Assembly (NCBI GenBank): GCA_017549665.1
Contig: JAFYUD010000199.1
Span: 1 to 6,417, forward strand
Direction: 5' to 3'
DNA: 6,417 bases
Origin: Clostridia bacterium
GTDB lineage: Bacteria > Bacillota_A > Clostridia > Oscillospirales > Acutalibacteraceae
The position numbers and the translations under genes are program-made. Numbering within the stretch: the first letter of the stretch is position 1; each line of letters starts with the position of its first letter. A model generated the notes under the pieces. It was not told the origin of the DNA. It saw nothing but the letters and a program-made list of their open reading frames with translations, and searched no databases. Shown piece after piece: positions 1-5,597 of this stretch.

Positions 1-225
1 CTCGGCATGAGAGTAACTGTTGACGACAGAAGTGAAAAGACAGGCTACAAAATCCGTTCAGCACAGATGGAAAAGATTCCTTACATGCTCGTTGCAGGTG
101 ACAAGGAAGCTGAAGAAGGCACTCTTTCAGTCAGAAAGAGAGGCTTCGGCGATCAGGGCGCAATGACAATTGACGAATTCATCGCAATGGCAACAAAGGA
201 TGTTGAGGATAAGGCTATCTGGTAA
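1..225 (+). CDS. thrS: Threonine--tRNA ligase, C-terminal end (partial, 5' end outside window)
   Basis: This is the last 74 codons of threonyl-tRNA synthetase, the cytoplasmic class II enzyme that charges tRNA-Thr with threonine. The frame is open from base 1 and ends with TAA at 223-225. The visible part is the end of the C-terminal anticodon-binding domain. Recognisable stretches are VTVDDRSEKTGYKIRSAQ, then KIPYMLVAGDKE, then the SVRKRGFGDQGAMTIDEF segment, all characteristic of bacterial ThrRS. The catalytic core, zinc site and any T-box leader lie upstream of the window. The protein ends in the usual place, with no sign of truncation. No clear intrinsic terminator follows directly; the next bases run into an AT-rich inverted repeat that may shape the 3' end of the transcript. 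Identification is confident although partial. Confidence 0.95.
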   Translation, partial: LGMRVTVDDRSEKTGYKIRSAQMEKIPYMLVAGDKEAEEGTLSVRKRGFGDQGAMTIDEFIAMATKDVEDKAIW

Positions 226-255
226 ACAATAATTTGAATGTACAATGTACAGTGA

Positions 256-315
256 ACAATGTACAATTAAAATTCAACACCGCAGGTGTTCCGATAATTG
301 TAAATTGTACATTGT
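256..315. repeat. AT-rich inverted repeat (AATTGTACATTGT family)
   Basis: Bases 256-268 (ACAATGTACAATT) are the exact reverse complement of 303-315, a 13-bp perfect arm. A smaller hairpin sits at the centre: AACACC (276-281), a GCA loop, and GGTGTT (285-290). A further imperfect pairing exists between the bases just after the thrS stop (about 229-250) and about 303-322. In RNA this would fold into a long stem just past the thrS stop. It lacks the GC-rich stem plus clean U-run of a standard terminator, so a termination role is only possible. Confidence 0.7.
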
Positions 316-345
316 AAATTATTAATTTAAAGATAAATTCTGATT
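297..345 (+). repeat. Direct repeat copy 1 (partner at 546-596)
   Basis: Bases 297-328 match 546-577 with a single difference (A321 versus G570). After a short unlike stretch, the 12-base string TAAATTCTGATT recurs at 334-345 and 585-596. The two copies flank the GC-rich palindromic element at 375-517. The first copy overlaps the right arm of the 256-315 inverted repeat. Confidence 0.8.
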
Positions 346-401
346 TATCAAATAAATTTAAAATAATCATCCTCGTAGGGAGCGACGCCCTCGTCGCTCC
401 G

Positions 402-430
402 ATTGATAAAAATGTTCCATTTTTATCAAT
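402..430. repeat. Perfect 13-bp hairpin inside the palindromic element
   Basis: ATTGATAAAAATG (402-414) is followed by a TTC loop (415-417) and its exact reverse complement (418-430). It begins at the last base of the left 28-bp arm, so it is directly stacked on that arm. Confidence 0.8.
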
Positions 431-461
431 TCAAATTTGTTATGAGGATTATGGTTTATTT

Positions 462-490
462 AATCATCAGAATCGCAGATTCCGATGATT
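462..490. repeat. Second internal hairpin of the palindromic element
   Basis: AATCATC (462-468) pairs with GATGATT (484-490), and GAATC (470-474) pairs with GATTC (478-482) around a GCA loop. The only interruption is one A/C mismatch (469/483). It ends at the first base of the right 28-bp arm, mirroring the hairpin at 402-430. Confidence 0.75.
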
Positions 491-545
491 CGGAGCGACG
501 AGGGCGTCGCTCCCTACATAATGCAACAAATTCATTGCAATCTTC

Positions 546-596
546 ATTGTAAATTGTACATTGTAAATTGTTAATTTGAAACGCTAAATTCTGATT
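546..596 (+). repeat. Direct repeat copy 2, in the leader of the oxidoreductase gene
   Basis: This is the second copy of the repeat at 297-345, with one mismatch over its first 32 bases and the same TAAATTCTGATT string at 585-596. It ends five bases before the ribosome binding site of the gene starting at 615, so it forms that gene's immediate 5' leader. Confidence 0.8.
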
Positions 597-600
597 CATA

Positions 601-606
601 AAGGAG
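601..606 (+). promoter_or_regulatory. Ribosome binding site of the Gfo/Idh/MocA gene
   Basis: AAGGAG lies 8 bases upstream of the ATG at 615. It is a strong Shine-Dalgarno match and fixes the start codon. Confidence 0.85.
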
Positions 607-614
607 AAATTTTT

Positions 615-1784
615 ATGTCAGCAAAACTTAAATACGCAATTATCGGTATCGGCAACATGGGTTCTTCCCATATCAGAATGTACAAAGAAGGCAAAATCAA
701 GGAGATGGAGCTTGTTGCTGTCTGCGACGTTAAGCAGGACAGACTTGACTATGCACTTGAGCAGCTTCCCGATGTAAAGACATTCACAAGCACTGATGAG
801 CTTCTTGACAGCGGTCTTGTTGATGCTATCATCATTGCAACTCCTCACTATATTCATCCCACACTTTCAAAGCAGGCTCTTGAAAAGGGCATCAACGTAC
901 TTTGCGAAAAGCCTGCAGGTGTTTTCACAAAGAATGTCCGTGAGCTTAACGAATACGCAGCAACTCAGGACAAGACATACGCAATCATGTTCAACCAGAG
1001 AACAAACCACATTTACCGTAAGGTAAAGGAGCTTGTTGAAAGCGGTGTTTACGGTGAAATCAGAAGAACAAACTGGATCATCACTGACTGGTACAGAACT
1101 CAGGGTTACTACAACTCAGGCGGATGGCGTGCAACATGGGACGGTGAAGGCGGCGGCGTTCTTATGAATCAGGCTCCTCACAACCTTGACCTGTGGCAGT
1201 GGATCTGCGGCATGCCTTCAAAGATCACTGCATTCTGCCACAACGGCAAATGGCACGACATCGAGGTTGAAGACGATGTTACTATCTATGCCGAATACCC
1301 CAACGGCGCAACAGGTGTATTCATCACCACAACAGGTGACTGCCCCGGTGATAACAGATTTGAAATCACTCTCGACAAGGCAAGAATCACTTGTACTGCA
1401 AGCACTCTTGAGGTTGTTGAGCTGAGCGAAAAGATTTCTGAATATACTTACGCAGCAGAGGACGGCTTCAAAAAGCTTGAGCATAACGCAGTTGAAGTTG
1501 AAACAGACGGCATGAATGAGCAGCATTCAGGCGTTACAAACGCATTTGCAGCACACATTCTTCACGGCACTCCCCTTGTTGCAGACGGTGCTGAAGGTAT
1601 CAACGGCCTTACAATCTGTAATGCGGCTTACCTTTCATCATGGCTCGGCAACGTGCCCGTAACACTTCCCCTTGACGAAGACCTTTATCTTGCAGAGCTT
1701 AACAAGAGAAGAGCCACATCAAAGGCAAAGAAGGATGTTCAGGAGACTGTCGCAGCTGACATGTCAAGCACATTCGGTTCATAA
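615..1784 (+). CDS. Gfo/Idh/MocA family NAD(P)-dependent oxidoreductase
   Basis: This 389-residue protein belongs to the Gfo/Idh/MocA family, cytoplasmic enzymes that oxidise or reduce hydroxyl/keto groups of sugars, inositols and related polyols with NAD(P). The N-terminal Rossmann fold shows the dinucleotide motif GIGNMG (11-16) and an acidic D38 at the end of beta-2, which more often favours NAD(H). The family's EKP motif, whose lysine is catalytic, is at 98-100. The second domain carries GGGVLMNQAPHNLDL (179-193); H189 is in the usual catalytic position, while the position four residues earlier, Asp in enzymes such as inositol dehydrogenase, is Asn (N185). Length is typical. The C-terminal tail from about 363 is Lys/Arg/Ala-rich and probably flexible. 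The start is set by the strong AAGGAG site. The gene appears monocistronic, with a terminator 14 bases after the stop. The substrate cannot be named: no transporter or sugar-catabolic neighbours are visible. Confidence 0.93.
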   Translation: MSAKLKYAIIGIGNMGSSHIRMYKEGKIKEMELVAVCDVKQDRLDYALEQLPDVKTFTSTDELLDSGLVDAIIIATPHYIHPTLSKQALEKGINVLCEKPAGVFTKNVRELNEYAATQDKTYAIMFNQRTNHIYRKVKELVESGVYGEIRRTNWIITDWYRTQGYYNSGGWRATWDGEGGGVLMNQAPHNLDLWQWICGMPSKITAFCHNGKWHDIEVEDDVTIYAEYPNGATGVFITTTGDCPGDNRFEITLDKARITCTASTLEVVELSEKISEYTYAAEDGFKKLEHNAVEVETDGMNEQHSGVTNAFAAHILHGTPLVADGAEGINGLTICNAAYLSSWLGNVPVTLPLDEDLYLAELNKRRATSKAKKDVQETVAADMSSTFGS

Positions 1785-1797
1785 ATGAATAATGCAA

Positions 1798-1832
1798 AAG
1801 ACCATCGGTTTACCCGATGGTCTTGTTTTGTT
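1798..1832 (+). terminator. Intrinsic terminator after the oxidoreductase gene
   Basis: AAGACCATCGG (1798-1808), a 5-base loop, and the exact complement CCGATGGTCTT (1814-1824) make an 11-bp stem. It is followed by the T-rich GTTTTGTT. It starts 14 bases after the stop codon. The opposite strand has only a weaker T-rich tail, so it chiefly serves the plus-strand gene. Confidence 0.88.
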
Positions 1833-1848
1833 CAGACTGAAAATCTTG

Positions 1849-1870
1849 CAGGACAGCTCCAGCCGTCCTG
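1849..1870 (-). terminator. Weak candidate terminator for the leftward recG-side transcript
   Basis: CAGGAC (1849-1854) and GTCCTG (1865-1870) form a 6-bp stem with a 10-base loop. It lies about 20 bases past the stop of the leftward gene at 1891. On the minus strand it is followed by CAAGATTTT, a poor U-tract, so this is a tentative call. The stronger hairpin at 1798-1824 could also help stop leftward transcription. Confidence 0.35.
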
Positions 1871-1890
1871 AGGTTAATTTTAGCAGTTAA

Positions 1891-2625
1891 TCACCGAATC
1901 ATACTCTGATTGTCTTTTCTCTTTACAATAATAATTGCTGCAATTATTATTACTTCTGCTATTGTTGTTATCAAGGCAATCTTTTTTGCCTTATTTCTTG
2001 CTCTGGTGGTTGCTTGCTCTAACCATGAACTGATAAGATTAGGATTCTCAAAACAATCAGACGAAATGCTTTCCGGATAATCCTTCATATCTGATTTATA
2101 CAATACTTTTTCAACTGAAATATTTTCATCATACGATTTTACAGAATAGAAATCTCCCGTATCCGTATTATCTGATAACAAAAACTTTGTATTGTTAAGA
2201 AATACCAATGTATAAATATCTTCTTCGTATGCGAAATACACTGCATTGACTATACCGAGGTCATCAAGCTCTGTTGAATAAGGATACAAATAAACCCGAT
2301 ATGCATTTTTATCCAGCCCTTCGGCTTTCAGTATTGACAATGCCGCATCTGTTTGAACCGGAGTATATGAATACGTTGCTAATTCTTTTATAACATCACC
2401 ATAACTGAACCCTATGTCAGTATAATGAGCATCGCATTGAGCTGTTGCATTTGAATATATCGGTTCCTTTGTTATTCTTTTAAAATAATCATTCAGAAAA
2501 TCCGAATCGATTTGCCCTAAACAAAGACTTGGGGTATACAATAAATTTGTAGCCACACAAAATGTACATATAAAAGAAAGCAGAAGGAAGACAGTTATTA
2601 TTACAATTACCTTATTATTTTTCAT
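1891..2625 (-). CDS. Unrecognised protein with N- and C-terminal membrane segments
   Basis: I do not recognise this 244-residue protein. It opens with MKNNK followed by a hydrophobic helix (about 6-26), a signal anchor or uncleaved signal peptide. A polar region of about 190 residues follows, rich in Tyr, Asp, Glu and Asn, with cysteines at 20, 23, 35, 64 and 191. A second hydrophobic helix (about 216-234) lies near the C terminus, flanked by RARNKAKK and KRK. The middle is probably extracytoplasmic, but the basic cluster before the second helix makes topology uncertain. I chose the ATG at 2625, because GAGG sits 9 bases upstream. An in-frame TTG at 2649 would add eight residues but has no visible ribosome binding site. 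The gene follows recG on the same strand after an 84-base gap without a terminator, so co-transcription is possible. Its A/T-rich codon use (many ATA, AAT, TAT) differs from recG and pnp, which hints at a different origin. Confidence 0.75.
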   Translation of the reverse strand: MKNNKVIVIITVFLLLSFICTFCVATNLLYTPSLCLGQIDSDFLNDYFKRITKEPIYSNATAQCDAHYTDIGFSYGDVIKELATYSYTPVQTDAALSILKAEGLDKNAYRVYLYPYSTELDDLGIVNAVYFAYEEDIYTLVFLNNTKFLLSDNTDTGDFYSVKSYDENISVEKVLYKSDMKDYPESISSDCFENPNLISSWLEQATTRARNKAKKIALITTIAEVIIIAAIIIVKRKDNQSMIR

Positions 2626-2634
2626 ATAACTCAA

Positions 2635-2638
2635 CCTC
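2635..2638 (-). promoter_or_regulatory. Ribosome binding site deciding the start at 2625
   Basis: On the minus strand GAGG lies 9 bases before the ATG at 2625. The alternative TTG at 2649 is preceded by no purine-rich site, so the shorter protein is preferred. Confidence 0.6.
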
Positions 2639-2678
2639 GCAGAATTCAATAAGGACGGAATGCCTTTGTCACAAACCG

Positions 2679-2707
2679 AAGATATTCATATAATTACGAA
2701 TTACCAA
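2679..2707 (-). promoter_or_regulatory. Possible promoter for the membrane-protein gene
   Basis: Reading leftward, TTGGTA (2707-2702) and TATCTT (2684-2679) are separated by exactly 17 bases, each matching four of six positions of the sigma-A consensus. The pair lies just past the recG stop and about 54 bases before the ATG. In such AT-rich DNA chance matches are common. Confidence 0.3.
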
Positions 2708-2709
2708 TT

Positions 2710-4746
2710 TTAATTAATTCCCACTTCACCGAATTCACCGAACATTGCTTCGACGGATTTTCTGAGATTTCTGTGCTCGGGCAATGACATTTCAGGGTCG
2801 GCAAAGAGTATATCCTGCGCCTGCTTCTGTGCGGCATAGAGAATTTTTGTGTCATTGACGATATTCGCAAGCCTTAATTCGGGAAGACCGTGCTGTCTTG
2901 AGCCGAGAAAATCACCGGGGCCTCTCTGCTTCAGGTCTTCTTCCGCAATTTTAAAGCCGTCATTTGTTTTGCACATAACACCGAGTCGTGTGACTGCCTC
3001 TTCATTCTGCGCATCAGAAACAAGCACGCAGGTTGACTTGAACTGACCTCTGCCGATTCGTCCTCTGAGCTGATGAAGCTGAGAAAGACCGAAGCGCTCG
3101 GCATTTTCAATCAGCATAACGGCTGCATTGGGCACGTCGATTCCAACTTCAACAACAACCGTTGCCACAAGAAGCTGAATCTTACCCTCGGCAAAGTCAC
3201 GCATTACCGCATCCTTATCCTTCGGCTTCATTTTTCCGTGAAGAAGTCCCACGCTGTAATCTGCAAATTCATTTTTGCTCAGCCTTTCGGCAAATTCCTG
3301 AGCCGGCACAAGCTCCGTCTCACCCTCTTCAACAAGGGGACAGATTATGTAGCCCTGTCTGCCTTCGTCAATATGCTTTTTTATGAATTTATAAAGCCTT
3401 TCGTGATAATCACTTGTGACCGAGTATGTCTCAATAGGCTGTCTGCCCTTGGGCAATTCATCAATAACGGAAATATCAAGATCACCGTAAATAATAAGCC
3501 CCAGAGTACGGGGAATGGGAGTTGCGGACATAACAAGCGTATGAGGATTCAGCCCCTTTTTCGCAAGAGCCGTACGCTGTCTTACACCGAAGCGGTGCTG
3601 TTCGTCCGTAATTACAAAGCCCAGTTTTTTAAATTCAACGTCCTCGCTGATAAGCGCATGGGTACCCACAACAAGGTCGATGCTTCCGTCAGCAAGACCG
3701 GACTTGATAAGCTTTTTCTGCGATGCCTTCACAGAGCCTGTCAGAAGAGCCATATTTACTCTGCCCGCAAAAATCTTTGAAAGTGATTTGCAGTGCTGCT
3801 CGGCAAGGACTTCGGTAGGCACCATAAGTGCGCACTGATAACCGTTTTTCACTGCATTGTATATAAGCGCCGCCGCAACAGTGGTCTTTCCTGAGCCCAC
3901 ATCACCCTGAAGAAGTCTGTTCATGGGACGCTGTGCTTTCATGTCATCCATACACTCCCCGATGCACCTTTTTTGCGCATTGGTAGGGTCATAAGGCAGA
4001 TATGAGATAAACTCAGCCGTGTAATCATTACCGATTCGTACCGACGTGCTGCTTCGGCTTCTTTCCCTGAGCCACAAGAGCCCCAGCTGCATTCCGAGTA
4101 ATTCCTCAAAAACAAGTCTGCGCCGTGCAGCTTTGAGCATTTCATCATTTTCGGGGAAATGCATTGCTCTGAGTGCATCCTCCCTGCCCATAAGTCTGTA
4201 TTTTATAATAAGATATTCGGGCAATGTCTCTTCAATGCTGCCTCTGAGCATTGAAAATGCATTTGCCGTGACGGTTTCGATTGATTTTGTGGTCAGCTTT
4301 TCCGTCTGTCTGTAAACGGGACGGATTCTTTCGTTACATTCAGCCTTCACGAAACGGGGTGACAGCATTTCACGGCCGCCGATGATATTCTGGTTTATCT
4401 TTCCGAAAAAGAGGTATTCCTGCCCCTCGAAAAGCTGATTGACAATGTACTTATTATTGAAAAAAGTGAGCATGAGTATGCCTTCACCGTCTGTAGCCGT
4501 TGCCTTGAAAATCATGACACCGCCCTTGGTTTTCATGCCCGAGGGGGCATTCGTCACCACAGCCCTGACACAACACTGCTCACCGAAGGGCACCTGCATA
4601 ATGGGAGTGATTTTGCTCCAGTCCTCATAATCACGGGGAAAATTGCACAGCAAATCACCGACGGTGCTTATGCCGAGCTTTCTGAATTTCTCAGCACGGG
4701 CATCGCCGACGCCTTTTACATATTTGATGTCTGTTGTAAAATCCAT
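2710..4746 (-). CDS. recG: ATP-dependent DNA helicase RecG
   Basis: RecG is the superfamily 2 translocase that remodels stalled replication forks and branched recombination intermediates by double-strand DNA translocation. The 678-residue protein is of normal length. The N-terminal part contains the wedge/OB-fold region (roughly 50-150). Helicase motifs follow in order: Walker A GDVGSGKTT (281-289), the Walker B box DEQH (381-384), SATPIPRT (407-414), LLHGKMK (501-507), the EVGIDVPNA segment (533-541), and QLHQLRGRIGRG (556-567) with the arginine finger region. The TRG-type segment GPGDFLGSRQHG (609-620) distinguishes RecG from related helicases such as Mfd. I start at ATG 4746, with GGGG 10 bases upstream; an in-frame TTG at 4752 would add only two residues and sits too close to that site. 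The gene reads away from the repeat array at 4809-5101, and its promoter must lie in or next to the array. The gene appears intact. Confidence 0.97.
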   Translation of the reverse strand: MDFTTDIKYVKGVGDARAEKFRKLGISTVGDLLCNFPRDYEDWSKITPIMQVPFGEQCCVRAVVTNAPSGMKTKGGVMIFKATATDGEGILMLTFFNNKYIVNQLFEGQEYLFFGKINQNIIGGREMLSPRFVKAECNERIRPVYRQTEKLTTKSIETVTANAFSMLRGSIEETLPEYLIIKYRLMGREDALRAMHFPENDEMLKAARRRLVFEELLGMQLGLLWLRERSRSSTSVRIGNDYTAEFISYLPYDPTNAQKRCIGECMDDMKAQRPMNRLLQGDVGSGKTTVAAALIYNAVKNGYQCALMVPTEVLAEQHCKSLSKIFAGRVNMALLTGSVKASQKKLIKSGLADGSIDLVVGTHALISEDVEFKKLGFVITDEQHRFGVRQRTALAKKGLNPHTLVMSATPIPRTLGLIIYGDLDISVIDELPKGRQPIETYSVTSDYHERLYKFIKKHIDEGRQGYIICPLVEEGETELVPAQEFAERLSKNEFADYSVGLLHGKMKPKDKDAVMRDFAEGKIQLLVATVVVEVGIDVPNAAVMLIENAERFGLSQLHQLRGRIGRGQFKSTCVLVSDAQNEEAVTRLGVMCKTNDGFKIAEEDLKQRGPGDFLGSRQHGLPELRLANIVNDTKILYAAQKQAQDILFADPEMSLPEHRNLRKSVEAMFGEFGEVGIN

Positions 4747-4756
4747 AATCAAGAAT

Positions 4757-4760
4757 CCCC
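4757..4760 (-). promoter_or_regulatory. Probable ribosome binding site of recG
   Basis: On the minus strand GGGG (within ATGGGGATT) lies 10 bases before the ATG at 4746. It is weak. It lies only 4 bases from the alternative TTG at 4752, which favours the ATG. Confidence 0.5.
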
Positions 4761-4808
4761 ATGATAATCTGCAATTCAGAAATGCCGACAGTGTCGTATA
4801 TTTAACAA

Positions 4809-4853
4809 GCCTCCCTCATTGAGGGAGGTGGCACCGAAGGTGTCGGAGGGAGT
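4809..4853 (+). repeat. Repeat unit A1 (two-hairpin 45-bp element)
   Basis: The first hairpin is CCTCCCTC / GAGGGAGG around an ATT loop. The second is GGCACC-GAA-GGTGTC. The unit ends GGAGGGAGT and runs into a short T-tract (to 4856). A1 differs from A2 only in the three loop bases (ATT instead of CCC). Confidence 0.9.
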
Positions 4854-4879
4854 TTTCGCACAATCGGTTTATTGCAAGC

Positions 4880-4924
4880 ACTCCCTCAGTCTGCTTCGCA
4901 GACAGCTCCCTCTGAGAGGGAGCC
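4880..4924 (-). repeat. Repeat unit B1 (inverted homologue of A)
   Basis: Read on the minus strand, this aligns to A without gaps over 45 bases, with about 34 identities to A2. Its hairpins are GCTCCCTC / GAGGGAGC around TCA, and GTCTGC-GAA-GCAGAC. On the plus strand the unit ends in a hairpin (4905-4923) plus CTTTT, which looks like an intrinsic terminator. With its T-tail it is identical over 49 bases to B3 (4880-4928 versus 5598-5646). Confidence 0.9.
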
Positions 4925-4933
4925 TTTTAGCTT

Positions 4934-4978
4934 GCCTCCCTCCCCGAGGGAGGTGGCACCGAAGGTGTCGGAGGGAGT
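4934..4978 (+). repeat. Repeat unit A2
   Basis: This is the second full A copy, identical to A1 except for a CCC loop in the first hairpin. It is followed by a T-run extending to about 4983. It starts only 9 bases after B1. Confidence 0.9.
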
Positions 4979-5026
4979 TTTTTCAAAAAACTTGAATCAT
5001 TCAAACATTTAGTTTGCACCTTTTTT

Positions 5027-5071
5027 TCTCCCTCAGTCTGCTTCGCAGCCAGCTCCCTCTGAGAGGGAGCC
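5027..5071 (-). repeat. Repeat unit B2 (one stem position changed)
   Basis: This is the same as B1 apart from its first core base (T5027 instead of A) and one stem substitution (GCAGCC instead of GCAGAC on the plus strand). The latter breaks one base pair in the GAA/TTC-loop hairpin. The 48 bases between A2 and B2 are AT-rich and contain small palindromes (4992-5004 and 5002-5016). The plus-strand terminal hairpin with CTTTT is retained. Confidence 0.9.
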
Positions 5072-5082
5072 TTTTCAAGTAT

Positions 5083-5101
5083 GCCTCCCTCCCCAAGGGA
5101 G
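5083..5101 (+). repeat. Repeat unit A3, truncated after the first hairpin
   Basis: Bases 5083-5101 match the first 19 bases of A2 with one change (A for G at unit position 13). The similarity then stops, so the second hairpin and the terminal GGAGGGAG are missing. It lies 11 bases after B2 and upstream of the DUF559 gene. Confidence 0.8.
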
Positions 5102-5149
5102 ACAAGATTAATAGGTACTCCACCCCCGATGTAGCCTTGTTCTGTCCTC

Positions 5150-5178
5150 TTGCTTTTTATCAGACATTATGGTAGTAT
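5150..5178 (+). promoter_or_regulatory. Likely sigma-A promoter of the DUF559 gene
   Basis: TTGCTT (5150-5155) and TAGTAT (5173-5178) are separated by 17 bases and lie 23 bases upstream of the ATG at 5202. The -10 matches four of six consensus positions and the -35 three. The spacing and position fit a short leader. It lies outside the recognisable repeat units. Confidence 0.45.
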
Positions 5179-5201
5179 GAAATTGAAAAGAAGTGATTAT
5201 A

Positions 5202-5576
5202 ATGTCTATCGATTACAATAGAAAACTTATACCGATTGCGAAAAATCTCAGAAAACGAATGACTCCTGAAGAAAAAAAGTTGTGGTATGACTTTCTTAGA
5301 AATTATCCGATAAGATTTCAAAGACAAAAAACTATTGACAACTATATTGTTGATTTCTACTGTCACCAAGCAAAGCTTATTATAGAAATAGACGGCATCC
5401 AGCACTTAACCGATGAACAATTATTAAAAGATAATAAAAGAACGAACATTCTGAAACTTTACAATTTGCAAATCCTGAGATTTTCAAATACAGATATAAA
5501 CTATGACTTTGACACTGTCTGTGAAGAAATTGACATTTTTGTACGACACAGACTTCAGATGTTTGAAGAAGAATGA
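5202..5576 (+). CDS. DUF559 domain protein, PD-(D/E)XK (Vsr-like) nuclease fold
   Basis: This 124-residue protein matches the DUF559 family, small proteins placed in the restriction-endonuclease-like/Vsr superfamily; the biological role of most members is unknown. The N terminus carries the family pattern KNLRKRMTPEEKKLW (14-28). FQRQKTIDNYIVDFYC (39-54) holds the first acidic position, D51. LIIEIDGIQH (59-68) supplies E62, D64 and H68, the likely metal-binding core, and ILRFSNTDI (91-99) is the conserved end of the fold. The protein is full length with no signal peptide or membrane helix. I chose ATG 5202, preceded by a modest AAGAAG site; a GTG at 5193 would add three residues and overlaps that site. 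The gene stands alone, with no methylase or other restriction gene nearby. It is bracketed by a truncated A repeat and a full B repeat, which suggests a mobile or accessory origin. Its codons are more A/T-rich than those of pnp and recG. Confidence 0.88.
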   Translation: MSIDYNRKLIPIAKNLRKRMTPEEKKLWYDFLRNYPIRFQRQKTIDNYIVDFYCHQAKLIIEIDGIQHLTDEQLLKDNKRTNILKLYNLQILRFSNTDINYDFDTVCEEIDIFVRHRLQMFEEE

Positions 5577-5597
5577 ATCTTTATCCGATTTCAATAC

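Larger units (their letters stand above)
375..517. repeat. Nested palindromic element with 28-bp perfect inverted arms
   Basis: Bases 375-402 are the perfect reverse complement of 490-517. Each arm is itself a hairpin: GGAGCGACG (379-387), a 4-base loop, CGTCGCTCC (392-400) on the left; and the same pair at 492-500 and 505-513 on the right. Between the arms are two more hairpins, at 402-430 and 462-490. The arms can therefore pair with each other or fold separately. This resembles a small non-autonomous (MITE-like or REP-like) intergenic element. No open reading frame lies inside, and no clean target-site duplication is visible at the arm edges. Confidence 0.8.
226..614. other. Gene-free, repeat-packed intergenic region
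   Basis: These 389 bases between thrS and the oxidoreductase gene hold no convincing coding sequence. Almost all of it is accounted for by structure: an AT-rich hairpin at 256-315, two copies of a ~50-bp direct repeat (297-345 and 546-596), and a nested palindromic element at 375-517. I see no T-box, riboswitch core or tRNA. The promoter of the downstream gene must lie here, but no hexamer pair is good enough to call. The second direct-repeat copy forms its immediate leader. Confidence 0.75.
4747..5201. other. Divergent recG / DUF559 intergenic region filled by an A/B repeat array
   Basis: This 455-base stretch between two divergently transcribed genes has no coding sequence. It holds five repeat units in the order A1, B1, A2, B2, A3 (truncated), with gaps of 26, 9, 48 and 11 bases. 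Near the right end is a likely promoter for the DUF559 gene. The 62 bases between recG and A1 carry the recG ribosome binding site but no hexamer pair that I would call a promoter. Confidence 0.8.

Noticed and set aside
226..614. Riboswitch or T-box leader for the oxidoreductase gene
   Set aside because: No conserved T-box, specifier or known aptamer core is visible; the structure present is explained by repeats, which are symmetrical in a way typical of dispersed intergenic elements.
2647..2649. TTG as start of the membrane-protein gene
   Set aside because: No Shine-Dalgarno site precedes it, whereas the ATG at 2625 has GAGG at proper spacing and begins directly before the hydrophobic helix.
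3073..3780. 235-residue open frame on the plus strand opposite recG
   Set aside because: It lies wholly antisense to strongly conserved RecG helicase motifs, and its translation resembles no protein family; it is a frame shadow.
4750..4752. TTG as recG start
   Set aside because: It is only 4 bases from the purine-rich site; the ATG two codons later is better spaced and is the usual codon.
4857..4879. Hidden small gene or attachment site in the spacer between A1 and B1
   Set aside because: Only 23-26 bases, with a 4-bp complementarity that is expected by chance; no core-site duplication seen.
4809..5104. CRISPR array (repeated similar units with gaps between)
   Set aside because: Units alternate in orientation, gaps vary from 9 to 48 bases, the repeats are strongly palindromic throughout, and no cas genes are present.
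5202..5576. Very-short-patch repair endonuclease (vsr) of a restriction-modification system
   Set aside because: The sequence pattern is that of DUF559 rather than Vsr proper, and no cytosine methyltransferase gene is nearby.
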